A stretch of 64,000 bases of DNA, taken from the NCBI GenBank assembly GCA_964542895.1, contig CAZIWT010000001.1:46584-110583 (forward strand), read 5' to 3'. Under the pieces are notes generated by a model. It made no database searches. It saw only the letters and a list, made by a program, of their open reading frames with translations, and was not told the origin of the DNA. Source of the DNA: Zymogenus sp964542895. Its GTDB lineage: Bacteria > Desulfobacterota > Zymogenia > Zymogenales > Zymogenaceae. The position numbers and the translations under genes are program-made. Positions 8,929-18,507 of this stretch are shown piece after piece (the stretch's first letter is position 1; every line of letters starts with the position of its first letter).

Positions 8929-10203
8929 TCATTTCAGCCTGTTTATAAAGACCTCTATCTCCTCAACGGTCTGTTTCATAATGGGAAGGCTTCTGTCAAA
9001 TTTCTTCAGCTTTTTCTCGTTTACTTTTTTGAAGCTCTTGGTATAGAAGCTCCTGTATTTCGTCACGTCGTTTTTCCCGACGACTCTGAGCCCCTGATCG
9101 ACAACCATCCCAAAAAAGGAGAGGTCCTCGCTGATGTCTGTAAGCTTTAACGCATAGTTGACGTTGTCGTCCATTAGATCGAGACAGGCAACGAGTCCGG
9201 ATTTTACCTCGTTAATGTATTGAGCTCTCGTTTTAACGGGGAGGGTATCTCCCCACTCCACGTTGAAGTAATCCTCCGGCTTCAGATTTCGCCTGAGGAG
9301 CTCCTTGCTCGTAAGAAACAGCCTCCCCGTGATCGCGAGAGAGCCGTAGAGGGGATCGTGGAAACGCTTGTTCTCCTTAACCCCGGCACCGGCATCTTTG
9401 GTACCCTTCTTGTTGTCTTTCTTAAGGACGTCGTATTTTTCAACATACATATTGTAGGGATACGCCAGCTCGACGGCCTTGACTATATAGATTGGATCCG
9501 AAATACCCTCCTCCAATATCGTCCTGAGCTCCCGATACTTCCCGAGCAGGACCTTGGAATCCTCCAAGAACTCCCTCTCCTCACGAAACGGCTTATAGTA
9601 AGCGTTCCAGCTGTAGAACATAACATATAAGGATGCCGCCAGAAAGATTATCAGCAATAAAAGCTTAAGTCCACTCCCCCTACTCCCCTTAACCTCGCCC
9701 CTTTCCCGGGGGATCTTCTCGGCCCTGTCAAGAGACTTCGGCACTTTCTCTTTCGGCTTTTTCTTCGGTTTTTTCTCCTTTGATCTCTTTTCCTTTTTTC
9801 CGCCGATATCTACCTCTTCATCCTCATTTAGAGGCTCCACCACCTCCAGGGGCTCATCTATAATGTCTCCCAAGTCATCCTCCCCTACGGGGCCCAGGAT
9901 ATCTTCCCCGTCGAGGGTGCCCACATCATCCAATTCATTCCCCATGGATAAATCGTCGACATACCCCCCACCGACGAAACCAATCTCGTCGTCCTCGAGA
10001 AACTTCAAATCGTCTCCCCCGGTGTCTCCCCCCAGTTGTATTTCGTCCGCGGCGTTTTTCCCGACCTCGTGTCCCGGGCCGGCAACCGTCTCGGGCGAGA
10101 ATGTCTTTTTGCAGCGGGGACACCGTATCTTTCCTGCCGAGGCCCTTAATTTGTCCTCCGATATCTTACCGTTAAGATTGCAGTGCGGGCAGGTGATATT
10201 CAT
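8929..10203 (-). CDS. MJ0042-type zinc-ribbon, single-pass membrane protein
   Basis: A 424-residue protein starting with a zinc ribbon: CPHC (5-8) and CPRC (28-31), the MJ0042/zinc_ribbon_5 pattern. A long acidic region (about 40-130) and a basic KKPKKKPKEK tract lead to a transmembrane helix (LKLLLLIIFLAASLYVMFY, about 180-200). The remaining 220 residues should be periplasmic and are mostly helical, with no recognised domain. The start is supported by GGGGGA upstream. Similar zinc-ribbon/TM proteins are common and uncharacterised in Deltaproteobacteria and Myxococci. It is divergent from the glycerate kinase operon. Confidence 0.75.
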   Translation of the reverse strand: MNITCPHCNLNGKISEDKLRASAGKIRCPRCKKTFSPETVAGPGHEVGKNAADEIQLGGDTGGDDLKFLEDDEIGFVGGGYVDDLSMGNELDDVGTLDGEDILGPVGEDDLGDIIDEPLEVVEPLNEDEEVDIGGKKEKRSKEKKPKKKPKEKVPKSLDRAEKIPRERGEVKGSRGSGLKLLLLIIFLAASLYVMFYSWNAYYKPFREEREFLEDSKVLLGKYRELRTILEEGISDPIYIVKAVELAYPYNMYVEKYDVLKKDNKKGTKDAGAGVKENKRFHDPLYGSLAITGRLFLTSKELLRRNLKPEDYFNVEWGDTLPVKTRAQYINEVKSGLVACLDLMDDNVNYALKLTDISEDLSFFGMVVDQGLRVVGKNDVTKYRSFYTKSFKKVNEKKLKKFDRSLPIMKQTVEEIEVFINRLK

Positions 10204-10465
10204 ATCAATTCCCCCAGTGGAAACATATCGAATTCAAATATTAAACCCTTTGATTATCTGAAATCACAATTCAACAGCTCTATACGGCAAAAGGGGATAC
10301 TTCAAATAATATTTTCCGTTTGACCTTGATTTCATCCACCTTTTGTGTAAGAATTTCAATTATATATTCTTTCCGTTGAATAATCAAGGGTTTTTAGGGG
10401 CGTTCTTTAACGGAGCTTTCGATCTCGCCGCCCCCGATTTTTTAAAAAAGCGTTTCAAGGACAAT

Positions 10466-11791
10466 ATGCGCGACGGGATAAAGGAGAAAGGGATTGCCAT
10501 ATTCAGGGCGGCTGCGAAAAGCGTCGATCCCTACTCGGTAACGATCGGGGCGCTTGAAGGCCGCCGAGAAGCACTGGGCCGCTTCAAGAATATCTACGTC
10601 ATCGGCATCGGCAAGGCCGCCCACCCGATGACGGCGGCCGCAGCGGACTTTCTCGGGGATAAGATTGCCGAGGGCGTCGTCGTCACCAAGTACGGCCACG
10701 GAGACGCTCTCAAGGGGATCGAGGTGATCCAAGCGGGACACCCGATACCGGACGAGCGGGGAGTGACGGGGGCCGGGAGGATTTACGAGATCGCCGAAAA
10801 GGCAAGTGCCGGAGGCGGAGGGGAGAGCGTAGTGGTCGTCCTGATCTCCGGCGGAGGATCGGCGCTCATGACGGCTCCGGCTGACGGCATCGGCTTAAAC
10901 GACCTCAAGTCGGTAAACGAGATGCTGATCGCCTCCGGCGCCGACATCTACGAGATAAACGGCGTTAGGAAACACCTATCCAGTCTCAAGGGGGGAAGGC
11001 TCGCCCGGATCGCTCATCCCGCGGCCGTACTCTCGCTTGTTATCTCAGATGTCGTCGGCGACGATATATCGACCATAGCGTCCGGCCCCACGACCTTCGA
11101 TCCCACGACCTTTGTAGATGCGATTGACGTGATCGAAAAATATGATTTAGCAGGGAAAATGCCGAGAGCGATCATAGATCACCTATCCGCGGGAGTAAGG
11201 GGAGAGGTGGAGGAGACACCGAAGGAGGGAGACCCGGTCTTTAACGATGTCGAAAACATAATCGTGGGGAGCGCGGCGGCGGCCCTGACCGGTGCCGAGA
11301 AGAAGGCTGAGGAGGAGGGCTTTAACGCGATGGTACTCTCGTCGGCCTTTGCCGGGGACACCGAAGAGCTCGCCCGCTTTCACAAGTCGGTGGCGGCGGA
11401 GGTGGCGGCCCAGGGAAGACCCGTACCCATGCCTGCCTGCATCATCTCCGGGGGGGAGAGCACGGTAAGGGTGACCGGCCTCGGTAAGGGGGGAAGAAAC
11501 ACCCACTTCGCACTCAGTTTCGCGGCCCTGACGGAGGGATCAAAGGGGATTTACGGCCTTTTTCTCGGGAGCGACGGCACGGACGGCCCCACGGACGCCG
11601 CCGGGGCCTTCTCCGCCCCGGATACCATCGACCGAGCGCGGGAGATGGGACTTGACGCCCATCAATATCTGAAGGAGTGTGACTCTTACAGTTTTTTTGA
11701 ACCCCTGGGCGACCTGGTCATCACGGGGCCGACCAAGAACAACGTCATGGACATCCGCCTCGTCTTTGTCCTGAAGGAGGGTGGAAGATGA
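10466..11791 (+). CDS. Glycerate 2-kinase (DUF4147/MOFRL family)
   Basis: About 441 residues. The N-terminal DUF4147 domain contains YVIGIGKAAHPMT, VVTKYGHGD, AGHPIPDERG and VLISGGGSALMTAP; the C-terminal MOFRL domain has ISGGESTVRVTGLGKGGRN and FLGSDGTDGPTDAAGA. This family phosphorylates glycerate to 2-phosphoglycerate, feeding lower glycolysis, which fits the pyruvate kinase gene at the end of the same operon. The ATG at 10466 is preceded by AAGG at five bases; the open frame extends 41 codons further upstream but that part is not conserved-looking. Its stop overlaps the next start (ATGA). Possible symbols are garK/ttuD-like, but this family is distinct from GlxK. Confidence 0.9.
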   Translation: MRDGIKEKGIAIFRAAAKSVDPYSVTIGALEGRREALGRFKNIYVIGIGKAAHPMTAAAADFLGDKIAEGVVVTKYGHGDALKGIEVIQAGHPIPDERGVTGAGRIYEIAEKASAGGGGESVVVVLISGGGSALMTAPADGIGLNDLKSVNEMLIASGADIYEINGVRKHLSSLKGGRLARIAHPAAVLSLVISDVVGDDISTIASGPTTFDPTTFVDAIDVIEKYDLAGKMPRAIIDHLSAGVRGEVEETPKEGDPVFNDVENIIVGSAAAALTGAEKKAEEEGFNAMVLSSAFAGDTEELARFHKSVAAEVAAQGRPVPMPACIISGGESTVRVTGLGKGGRNTHFALSFAALTEGSKGIYGLFLGSDGTDGPTDAAGAFSAPDTIDRAREMGLDAHQYLKECDSYSFFEPLGDLVITGPTKNNVMDIRLVFVLKEGGR

Positions 11792-12636
11792 AGAGGGTCA
11801 AGGGACAACACAAAAGGCCGAACTTCATCTTCAGGGCGATTGGGGGATTCACGGCGCCGATAAGGGGACTCGGCTTCCTGTTGAAGAACTTCGGACTCAT
11901 CAAGTACACGATATTTCCCATCATAATCAACGTCATCCTCGTTATCATCCTCTATCTTGTTGGCACGAAGCTTCTCCTCGACTCCGTGGACAGGCTCATC
12001 CCGGACGAAAAGGCGTGGTACTGGGCGATCCTCTTCTGGATTGCGGCGGTCTTCACCGTAATCCTCTTCCTCCTCGTTGCCGCCATAATCTTCTACATCA
12101 TCGGTGGGATCATCTGCCTGCCGTTCAACGAGCTCCTCTCCCAGAGGGTTGAGGCGATCGTCCTCGGCAAATCCCACGACGAGCCCTTTTCCTTACGCGT
12201 AATAACGAAGGACATCGGCTACGCCCTCACACACGAGATACTAAAGAGCTTTATTTACCTGTTTATCCTGATCTTGATTCTGCCCCTCTTTTTCATCGGT
12301 CTCTTTACGGTATTCGTGTCCGTGATATTCGCCGTCATTTTCAATATTATTACTTGGATTTTTCTCGCATACGACTACTTCGACCACCCCCTGGGGAGGA
12401 GAAGAATCCCCTTTGCAGACAAGATGAGATTCGTATATAAGAACCTTTCCTCCTCTCTCGGCTTCGGGGCGGCGGCGTTCCTCTTCCTCTACGTACCGTT
12501 TCTCAACCTGATCCTGATCCCGCTGAACGTCATAGGGGGGACAATGCTCTTTTTCGAGATACAAAAATGGTACGGGGAGATGGAGTACAGGGACATATCA
12601 CCGCGGGGTAAAAAAAGAAAGGAACTAAAAAGATGA
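11788..12636 (+). CDS. EI24 / CysZ-like integral membrane protein
   Basis: A 282-residue protein with the EI24 pattern: a basic N-terminus (FRAIGGFTAPIRGLGFLLKN), a first hydrophobic helix at about 50-70, further helices at about 85-110, 150-185 and 225-255, and the family-typical ITWIFLAYDYFDHPLGRRR around residue 190-210. Bacterial relatives include the sulfate transporter CysZ, but the EI24 family as a whole is not functionally resolved and no sulfur genes lie beside it. It overlaps both neighbours by 4 bp (ATGA), so it is translated from the glycerate kinase operon. Confidence 0.8.
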   Translation: MKRVKGQHKRPNFIFRAIGGFTAPIRGLGFLLKNFGLIKYTIFPIIINVILVIILYLVGTKLLLDSVDRLIPDEKAWYWAILFWIAAVFTVILFLLVAAIIFYIIGGIICLPFNELLSQRVEAIVLGKSHDEPFSLRVITKDIGYALTHEILKSFIYLFILILILPLFFIGLFTVFVSVIFAVIFNIITWIFLAYDYFDHPLGRRRIPFADKMRFVYKNLSSSLGFGAAAFLFLYVPFLNLILIPLNVIGGTMLFFEIQKWYGEMEYRDISPRGKKRKELKR

Positions 12637-13307
12637 GACTCAAAAGCTTTTTTGGGGCGCTGCTTCTTGTAATTATTGCCTCAACCTTCACATCCAGTCC
12701 CCTCTTCGCCGTCGAGCGAAAGGCGGAGATACTGGGGGCTCGCGTGGCGATCCACGGGGTCCCGGACGCCAACACCAAGGCGATCGCCCATGTCAATCGT
12801 GGGGTGATCGTTGACGTGATTGGAAGGGGGGAAAATCCCACCCGGGTCGTGGTGGTCACGGAGTACTGGTACAAGATAAGCTACAGGGGGAAGACCGGCT
12901 GGGTATTCGGCCAGTTTTTAAACCTAGACTCGAACAAGAGGGGACTTACCCGGGTGTTCACGTTAAAGGAGCTGATCGAGTACTGCGAGATCGAGACGGC
13001 TAACCTCAAAAGGACGAGGGAGGCGGGCGCCCACGAGGCGTTGATCGAGTTTTCCAGGGCCTTCCTGAAAGACCTCAATGATATCTCGACAGACCCGATC
13101 CTCTCTCCCTACTACGGGGAGCTTGACGGCTACAGGGCGCTCGACGCATACTACCTCGCCCTGGGGTACCTCGGCGGTGGCGACAAGGATGCGGCGGCGG
13201 ACCTTACGGATAAGATATCGAATGTATTTCCCAATATTAAGCTTCCGGACGGGAGGAAAACGGGGGACCTCATTTTCGAGCTGAAAAGTCTCATCGATAA
13301 TAATTGA
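12633..13307 (+). CDS. Exported bacterial SH3-domain protein
   Basis: A 224-residue protein with a signal peptide (LKSFFGALLLVIIASTFTSSPLFA) and one SH3b domain at about residues 32-90: GARVAIHGVPDANTKAIAHVNRGVIVDVIG followed by YWYKISYRGKTGWVFGQFL. The C-terminal 130 residues are helical and unknown. Such domains usually bind cell-wall peptides or other periplasmic ligands. It resembles the protein at 19822-20487 in the SH3 part (GYWYYIVYKDLSGWVFGKYI). It is coupled to the EI24 gene through ATGA. Confidence 0.8.
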   Translation: MRLKSFFGALLLVIIASTFTSSPLFAVERKAEILGARVAIHGVPDANTKAIAHVNRGVIVDVIGRGENPTRVVVVTEYWYKISYRGKTGWVFGQFLNLDSNKRGLTRVFTLKELIEYCEIETANLKRTREAGAHEALIEFSRAFLKDLNDISTDPILSPYYGELDGYRALDAYYLALGYLGGGDKDAAADLTDKISNVFPNIKLPDGRKTGDLIFELKSLIDNN

Positions 13308-13405
13308 CGGGGCGGGTGGATAGAAGATCGGATGCCTCTGAATTGCGCCACCTTTTGGTAACGCAAGGTATAAATAAGAACACCATAACTGTAAAAGAGC
13401 ATACC

Positions 13406-14815
13406 ATGGCCAAGGTCGATATATTTTTCAATCCTAAGAGCATGGCGGTTATCGGCGCCTCAGAAAATCCGAGGAAGGGCGGAAATATAGTCATCAGAAA
13501 CCTCCTCGATTTCGGCTACGGGGGAAAGATCTATCCCGTGAATCCGAAGGCGGCGGCGGCCGGGGGCGAGATCCTGGGGTTTACGGCCTACGACTCGATC
13601 GCGTCCATCCCGGAGGGGCCGGAGCTCGCCATGATCGTCATCCCGAGGGACCTGGTGCCCGAGGCGGTCGCCCAGTGCGGCGAGGCGGGGGTCAAGGGGA
13701 TCATCATCTCCACCGCCGGGTTTTCCGACTCCGGCGAGGAGGTGGGGGTAAACCTCGAGGCGGAGATAAAAAAATCGATCGAGAAGTACAACCTCAGGAT
13801 CATGGGGCCGAACAGCATCGGCACGATAAACGTAAAGGACTCCTTCGTCACGTCGATCACGACCCTCGACAAACCGAAGAAGAGGGGGTCGGTCTCGTTC
13901 TTCGGCCAGACCGGGATGTTCGCCAGCGGTTTCTTCAGGTGGATAACCTCCTCCCAAAATTTTTCTATTGCGAAGGTTGCCTGCCTGGGGAACAAGGCGG
14001 ACATCGACGAGTGCGACGTCCTCGAATATCTGGGCAGGGACCCGGAGACGGACGTTGTGGGGATATACTTCGAGGGGGTTAGGGACGGGAGGCGATTCAT
14101 CGATACGGCGAGGGAGGTGACGAGGAAAAAACCGGTAGTGGTCTTGAAATCGGGGAGGACCGAGACCGGCGCCAGGGCCATATCCTCCCACACGGGGACG
14201 CTCGCCGGAAGCGACAAGATCTACGACGGGGTCTTCGAGGCCTCGGGGCTTGTCCGGGTTGAGGACTTCGACCACTTCTACGACGCCCTGAAGGCCTTTT
14301 CCTACGTCCCCCTCCCGAAGGGGAACAGGCTCGGCGTGATCTCGATAACGGGCGTGGGGTGCGTGCTGACGGCGGACTACGCCGGCGCCCACGGCCTCGT
14401 CATCCCATCCCTCTCCGATTCGTTAAAAAGCGAGATGAGGGAGGTCTTCCCGGACTGGGCCTCGGTGGGAAATCCGGTCGACATGTGGTTCGCCATAGAG
14501 AACGTAGGGCCGAAGAAAGCCTACGAGGCGCTGACCAGAAAGCTCGCGGCGGACGATCGATTCGACCTCATCCTCGTGATCTTTACGCTCATCCCGGAGT
14601 CCGACTTTAACGCCGCGGAAGTCATCTCCAAGATCAGGGACGAAAACCCGGACAAGGTCTTCCTCACCTGCTTCATGGCCGGGGAGCTCTCGATGTATCG
14701 CAGGTGGTACTCCGAATTCGAGGAGAAAAAAATACCGGTCTTTCCGGATCCCGGGAGGATGATCAGGGCCGCCGCCTCCCTCTACAGGTACAGTGAATTC
14801 AAGAAAAACCGTTGA
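13406..14815 (+). CDS. ADP-forming acyl-CoA synthetase alpha-type protein (CoA-binding domain)
   Basis: From ATG 13406 the protein has 469 residues. An N-terminal CoA-binding Rossmann domain (FFNPKSMAVIGASENPRKGG, YPVNPKA) is followed by two succinyl-CoA-ligase-like domains (IMGPNSIGTIN, FFGQTGMFASG, GNKADIDECDVLEYL) with the phospho-histidine motif SSHTGTLAG. These enzymes make ATP from acyl-CoA, ADP and phosphate, an energy-saving step of fermenting anaerobes. The ATP-grasp beta subunit is absent here, so a partner encoded elsewhere would be needed. A TTG at 13304 would add 34 residues that look non-conserved. It follows the SH3 gene in the operon. Confidence 0.87.
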   Translation: MAKVDIFFNPKSMAVIGASENPRKGGNIVIRNLLDFGYGGKIYPVNPKAAAAGGEILGFTAYDSIASIPEGPELAMIVIPRDLVPEAVAQCGEAGVKGIIISTAGFSDSGEEVGVNLEAEIKKSIEKYNLRIMGPNSIGTINVKDSFVTSITTLDKPKKRGSVSFFGQTGMFASGFFRWITSSQNFSIAKVACLGNKADIDECDVLEYLGRDPETDVVGIYFEGVRDGRRFIDTAREVTRKKPVVVLKSGRTETGARAISSHTGTLAGSDKIYDGVFEASGLVRVEDFDHFYDALKAFSYVPLPKGNRLGVISITGVGCVLTADYAGAHGLVIPSLSDSLKSEMREVFPDWASVGNPVDMWFAIENVGPKKAYEALTRKLAADDRFDLILVIFTLIPESDFNAAEVISKIRDENPDKVFLTCFMAGELSMYRRWYSEFEEKKIPVFPDPGRMIRAAASLYRYSEFKKNR

Positions 14816-14919
14816 GCCGAAGGGTGATTGATATATGAAATCCCAATTCGGCCTGATACAAAGCGGGCGTTGAGCCCGGTTTATTTGAGACATTTTAAAC
14901 CGTTTTTCAGGAAAAAATC

Positions 14920-15768
14920 GTGATACCTTACCCGAACATCGATCCGGTTATTGTAAAGATCTGGAAGCTGGAGATCCGCTGGTACGGGATAATGTACCTC
15001 CTCGGCTTTATCGCCGCCTTTTTAGTCATCGGGCACCTGGCAAAGAAAAAAGATATTAAGCTCACCGGAGACGACCTCTGGGACTATATTTTTTACCTGA
15101 TGCTGGGGGTGATAGTGGGCGGCAGGCTCGGCTACTGTCTTTTCTACTGGCCGGGGGGGCCGGGGGCGTTCTTCTCAAACCCCCTGATGCTGTTCGCCGT
15201 CTGGCAGGGGGGGATGTCCTTTCACGGCGGCTTCGCCGGCGTTCTACTCGCCGTAATATACTGCTCGTGGAGAAAGGGGATACCCTTCTACGACATAGCG
15301 GACATCACCGCCGTCGCCGGCCCCATAGGGATAGGGCTGGGAAGGATCGGAAACTTCATCAACGGCGAGCTCTGGGGGCGGGCCACAGACGTGTCCTGGT
15401 GCATGGTCTTCCCGCTGGACGAGCTGTCTCTCTGCCGCCACCCCTCCCAGCTCTACGAGTCGTTTCTTGAGGGGCTTCTCCTCTTTATCATCATCTTTGT
15501 AATGAACGTAAGGGGCGTGAGGCGGGGAATCCCCACCTGGTCTTTCTTCGCATTTTACGGCCTTTTTCGCTTCTTCGCGGAGTTTTACCGCCAGCCGGAT
15601 CCCCACCTCGGATACATCGTCGGCCCCTTGAGCATGGGACAGCTCTTGACGCTCCCGATGATTCTTATCGGGGGCGTAATGATAATATACCTCCTCGCCA
15701 AAGGTGATGAAAACCCCGGCGCCAAAAAAAGTGGGCAAAAAGGTAAAGGGGAGGAAGTAAGACCATGA
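14920..15768 (+). CDS. lgt: Prolipoprotein diacylglyceryl transferase
   Basis: A 282-residue polytopic membrane protein with the Lgt pattern: IRWYGIMYLLGF near the N-terminus, GGRLGYCLFYWP, FHGGFAGVLLA, the signature GRIGNFINGELWGRATD and HPSQLYESFLEG. It transfers diacylglycerol from phosphatidylglycerol to the lipobox cysteine of prolipoproteins, the first step of lipoprotein maturation; clients in this window include the Wza-like and LppC-like proteins. GTG start with AGGAAAA upstream. Its stop overlaps the pyruvate kinase start (ATGA). Confidence 0.96.
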   Translation: MIPYPNIDPVIVKIWKLEIRWYGIMYLLGFIAAFLVIGHLAKKKDIKLTGDDLWDYIFYLMLGVIVGGRLGYCLFYWPGGPGAFFSNPLMLFAVWQGGMSFHGGFAGVLLAVIYCSWRKGIPFYDIADITAVAGPIGIGLGRIGNFINGELWGRATDVSWCMVFPLDELSLCRHPSQLYESFLEGLLLFIIIFVMNVRGVRRGIPTWSFFAFYGLFRFFAEFYRQPDPHLGYIVGPLSMGQLLTLPMILIGGVMIIYLLAKGDENPGAKKSGQKGKGEEVRP

Positions 15769-17174
15769 GACCGACGAAAATTATCTGCACGCTGGGCCCC
15801 GCCACGGAGTCGATCGACATGATAAGGGCGCTTTCCGAGGCCGGGATGAGTACTGTGAGGCTCAACTTCTCCCACGGAACCCACGAAGGACACAAAAAGA
15901 CCGTCGAGGCGGTACGAAAGGTGGAGAAGGAGATAGGAAGACCCGTCGGGATAATCGTCGATCTCGCGGGCCCGAAGATAAGGGTGAAGGACGTCCCCGG
16001 CGGAATATTACAGCTCGATGACGGAGGCGAGATCAGGCTCACGGGAAGCGCGGCGAAAGAGTCCGGCCTTCTCGCGATAAACTACCCCCACATCGCCCGG
16101 GAGATGAAGCCGGGCGAGAGGATATTTATTTCTGACGGGACGATCGAGCTTGAGGTAACCGGAATCGACGGGGACGAGATAAGGGCGCTTGTGAAGAACG
16201 GCGGGGAGATAACGCCTGGGAAGGGGGTCAACCTCCCGGACACTGAGCTCTCGATAGAGTCGATCACCGAAAAGGACAGGGAAGACCTCGCCTTCGGCCT
16301 CGGCCTCGGGGTCGACTGGGTCGCCCTCTCCTTTGTGAGGAGCGCCGATGACGTGAAGACGATAAAGGGGCTCATCGCCGAAGCAGGAAAGGACGTCCCT
16401 GTGATCGCAAAGATCGAGAAGACGGAAGCGCTGACCAACATCGCCTCCATCCTCGAAGTATCAGACGGAATACTCGTCGCCCGGGGGGACCTGGGCGTGG
16501 AGACCCCCCTCGAGGAGGTTCCGCTGGTGCAGAAAATCCTGATCCGCCTCGCCAACGAGGTGGGAAAGCCGGTTATCGTGGCGACGCACATGCTGGAGAG
16601 CATGATCCATGAGAAGCGCCCCACGCGGGCCGAGGCTTCGGACGTGGCAAACGCCGTGATCGACGGGAGCGACGCCTTGCTTCTCTCCGGGGAGACGGCC
16701 GTGGGGAAACACCCGGTTAAGGCGGTGGCCACCATGGCAAACATTGCGAACACGGCGAAGGACGGACTTCACTCCGAGGACTGGGAGAGCTCCGTCGAGA
16801 AATACAGGGAGGAGAGTGTTACCCACGCCGTGTGCCACGCCGCATATCACACGGCGAAGGACTTAAGCGCCTCGGTGATAATCACCCCCACCTCCACCGG
16901 CACGACCCCCAGGATGGTGGCCCGCTACAAGCCTAAGCAGCCGATCGTCGCCCTCTCCCCAAAGATCGACACGATAAGGAGGCTTACGCTCTCTTTCAAC
17001 ATATTTGCCCGCCTCGTTAAGTTCAACGACAACATGGACGACCTGATCAGAACGGCGAAGGAGGAGGCGATAAAGTCGGGGTTCGTGAAAAGCGGCGATA
17101 TCGCCGTCATCACGGCGGGATTTCCGCCCGGGGTCGCCGGCACCACAAACCTCATTCGGGTCGAGATCATCTGA
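15765..17174 (+). CDS. pyk: Pyruvate kinase
   Basis: A 469-residue full-length enzyme. Motifs: KIICTLGPATES at the N-terminus, VRLNFSHGTHE, the active-site PVIAKIEKTEAL, ARGDLGVETPLEEVP, ATHMLESMI with EKRPTRAEASDVANAV, and GSDALLLSGETAVGKHPVKAV. The C-terminal allosteric domain runs from about residue 350 (ITPTSTGTTPRMVARYKP). It turns PEP and ADP into pyruvate and ATP, the last step of glycolysis. It is translationally coupled to lgt and ends the plus-strand operon that begins with glycerate kinase. Confidence 0.97.
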   Translation: MRPTKIICTLGPATESIDMIRALSEAGMSTVRLNFSHGTHEGHKKTVEAVRKVEKEIGRPVGIIVDLAGPKIRVKDVPGGILQLDDGGEIRLTGSAAKESGLLAINYPHIAREMKPGERIFISDGTIELEVTGIDGDEIRALVKNGGEITPGKGVNLPDTELSIESITEKDREDLAFGLGLGVDWVALSFVRSADDVKTIKGLIAEAGKDVPVIAKIEKTEALTNIASILEVSDGILVARGDLGVETPLEEVPLVQKILIRLANEVGKPVIVATHMLESMIHEKRPTRAEASDVANAVIDGSDALLLSGETAVGKHPVKAVATMANIANTAKDGLHSEDWESSVEKYREESVTHAVCHAAYHTAKDLSASVIITPTSTGTTPRMVARYKPKQPIVALSPKIDTIRRLTLSFNIFARLVKFNDNMDDLIRTAKEEAIKSGFVKSGDIAVITAGFPPGVAGTTNLIRVEII

Positions 17175-17200
17175 GATCTACTCAGACTATTTTCCCACTA
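17170..17200 (+). terminator. Weak hairpin at the pyk stop codon
   Basis: TCTGAG-ATCTA-CTCAGA forms a 6-bp stem with a 5-base loop (17170-17186), followed by CTATTTT. It overlaps the pyk stop codon. The stem is short and the T tract poor, so it is at best a weak terminator. Confidence 0.3.
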
Positions 17201-17207
17201 AAATAAT

Positions 17208-17236
17208 TTGACATAGCAAACGAAAGGTGATAAATG
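17208..17236 (+). promoter_or_regulatory. Sigma-70-type promoter before the URO-D pair
   Basis: A perfect TTGACA (17208-17213) is followed after 17 bases by TAAATG (17231-17236), leaving about 25 bases to the start codon of the first URO-D gene. The -35 is consensus and the -10 is weak (3 of 6). Confidence 0.5.
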
Positions 17237-17268
17237 ACACGGGAAACTTTTTGTAGAAAGGTCCTTTT

Positions 17269-18375
17269 ATGAACACGCGCGAGAGATTTCACGCCACGTG
17301 CAGTTTTGAAAAGCCGGACAGGCCGGTGCGCTGGGAGACGATAGGCTACTGGACGGAGACCCTCGACCGCTGGCACAAGGAGGGTCTCCCGGAGACGGTC
17401 ATCGACAACGTCTTTACCGGCCCGGACTACTTCGGCTTCGACAAGATGAATTATTTGACCGTTGCGGCGGGAGCGGACTCCGAGCCGAGCTTTTGCCCCG
17501 CCTTCGATATCGAGATCATTGAGGAGACGGACAGGCACATCTTGAAGAGGGACCTGGCGGGGAAGATCGTCAAGGTCCACGTCGAGGGGCAGTCCGGCCT
17601 TCCCCAGGACTTCGACCATCCGGTGAAGACGATGGCGGACTTCGAGGCATTGAAGTGGCGCCTCGACCCGGAAACCCCGGAGCGCTTCACACTAAACATC
17701 GACATCATGATAAATCTCGCAAACAGCTTCGGAGACGACTGCTTCAACTCCGCCGTCTGTTGCGGCCTCTTCGGGACTTACCGCCACCTGATGGGCCTTG
17801 TGGGGATGTCGGTCCTGATGAAGAGGGAGCCGAAGCTCCTCCACGCGGTCGCTGAGAACTGGGTCTACATGCACGAGACCCTCATGAAAAAAGTTCGGGA
17901 GAAGGCGGTCATCGACTACATTTACTTCTGGGAGGATATGTCCTACAAGAACGGGCCGATGATCTCTCCCAAGGCGTTTAAGGAGTTCATGTCCCCCTAC
18001 TACAAGAGGCTGATCGACTCATTAAAGGCGGACACCGACATCCGCGTCTTTGCCGTGGACTCGGACGGAAACCTCTGGACAATCCTCCAGCTCTTTTCCG
18101 AGGTGGGGATAAACATGATGCTCCCCTTCGAGGTGCAGGCGGGAATGGACATAAGGGAGGTGAGGGAGAAGTTCCCGAAGATGGTGATCTGGGGTGGAAT
18201 CGACAAGATGGCGTTATTCGACAAGGAAGAACATATCGAGAAAGAGGTCATGGACAAGGTACCGCCCCTTCTCAAGAGCGGGGGATTTATCCCCGCTGTA
18301 GACCACGCCGTACCCCCGGAGGTCTCGCTGAAGAACTACGAGAGGTTCCTCGAGATGGTGAGGGGAATGAAGTAG
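17269..18375 (+). CDS. Uroporphyrinogen decarboxylase-family (URO-D) protein, copy 1
   Basis: A 368-residue TIM-barrel protein of the URO-D superfamily. It begins NTRERFHATCSFEKPDRPVRWE, typical of the methyltransferase-like branch, and has EDMSYKNGPMISPKAFKEF (about 222-240), VDSDGN, GGIDKMALF and DHAVPPEVSLKNYERFLE at the C-terminus. The basic N-terminal signature of true HemE is absent, so haem synthesis is unlikely. Relatives (MtaA, CmuA, vanillate-demethylase type) move methyl groups between corrinoid proteins and thiols, but no corrinoid protein or B12-dependent partner is adjacent. About two-thirds identical to the next gene by eye. Substrate unknown. Confidence 0.83.
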   Translation: MNTRERFHATCSFEKPDRPVRWETIGYWTETLDRWHKEGLPETVIDNVFTGPDYFGFDKMNYLTVAAGADSEPSFCPAFDIEIIEETDRHILKRDLAGKIVKVHVEGQSGLPQDFDHPVKTMADFEALKWRLDPETPERFTLNIDIMINLANSFGDDCFNSAVCCGLFGTYRHLMGLVGMSVLMKREPKLLHAVAENWVYMHETLMKKVREKAVIDYIYFWEDMSYKNGPMISPKAFKEFMSPYYKRLIDSLKADTDIRVFAVDSDGNLWTILQLFSEVGINMMLPFEVQAGMDIREVREKFPKMVIWGGIDKMALFDKEEHIEKEVMDKVPPLLKSGGFIPAVDHAVPPEVSLKNYERFLEMVRGMK

Positions 18376-18507
18376 CTCTCAAAAAACGATTACCCTTTAA
18401 ACCCAAGGCGAAAGAGGACGGTCTTTACCTACCGCAAATACTCCTTTAAGTTTGGGATTAAGTTATTAAAATCCAGATTTTGATATCGGAACGGTTAAAG
18501 AGATACA

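Noticed and set aside
10343..10465. Upstream extension of the glycerate kinase frame
   Set aside because: No conserved residues, and the ATG at 10466 has a clear AAGG site.
14864..14878. CGGGC-GTTGA-GCCCG hairpin before lgt as a terminator
   Set aside because: It is followed by GTTTATTTGAG, not a T run, and lies between two genes of one operon.
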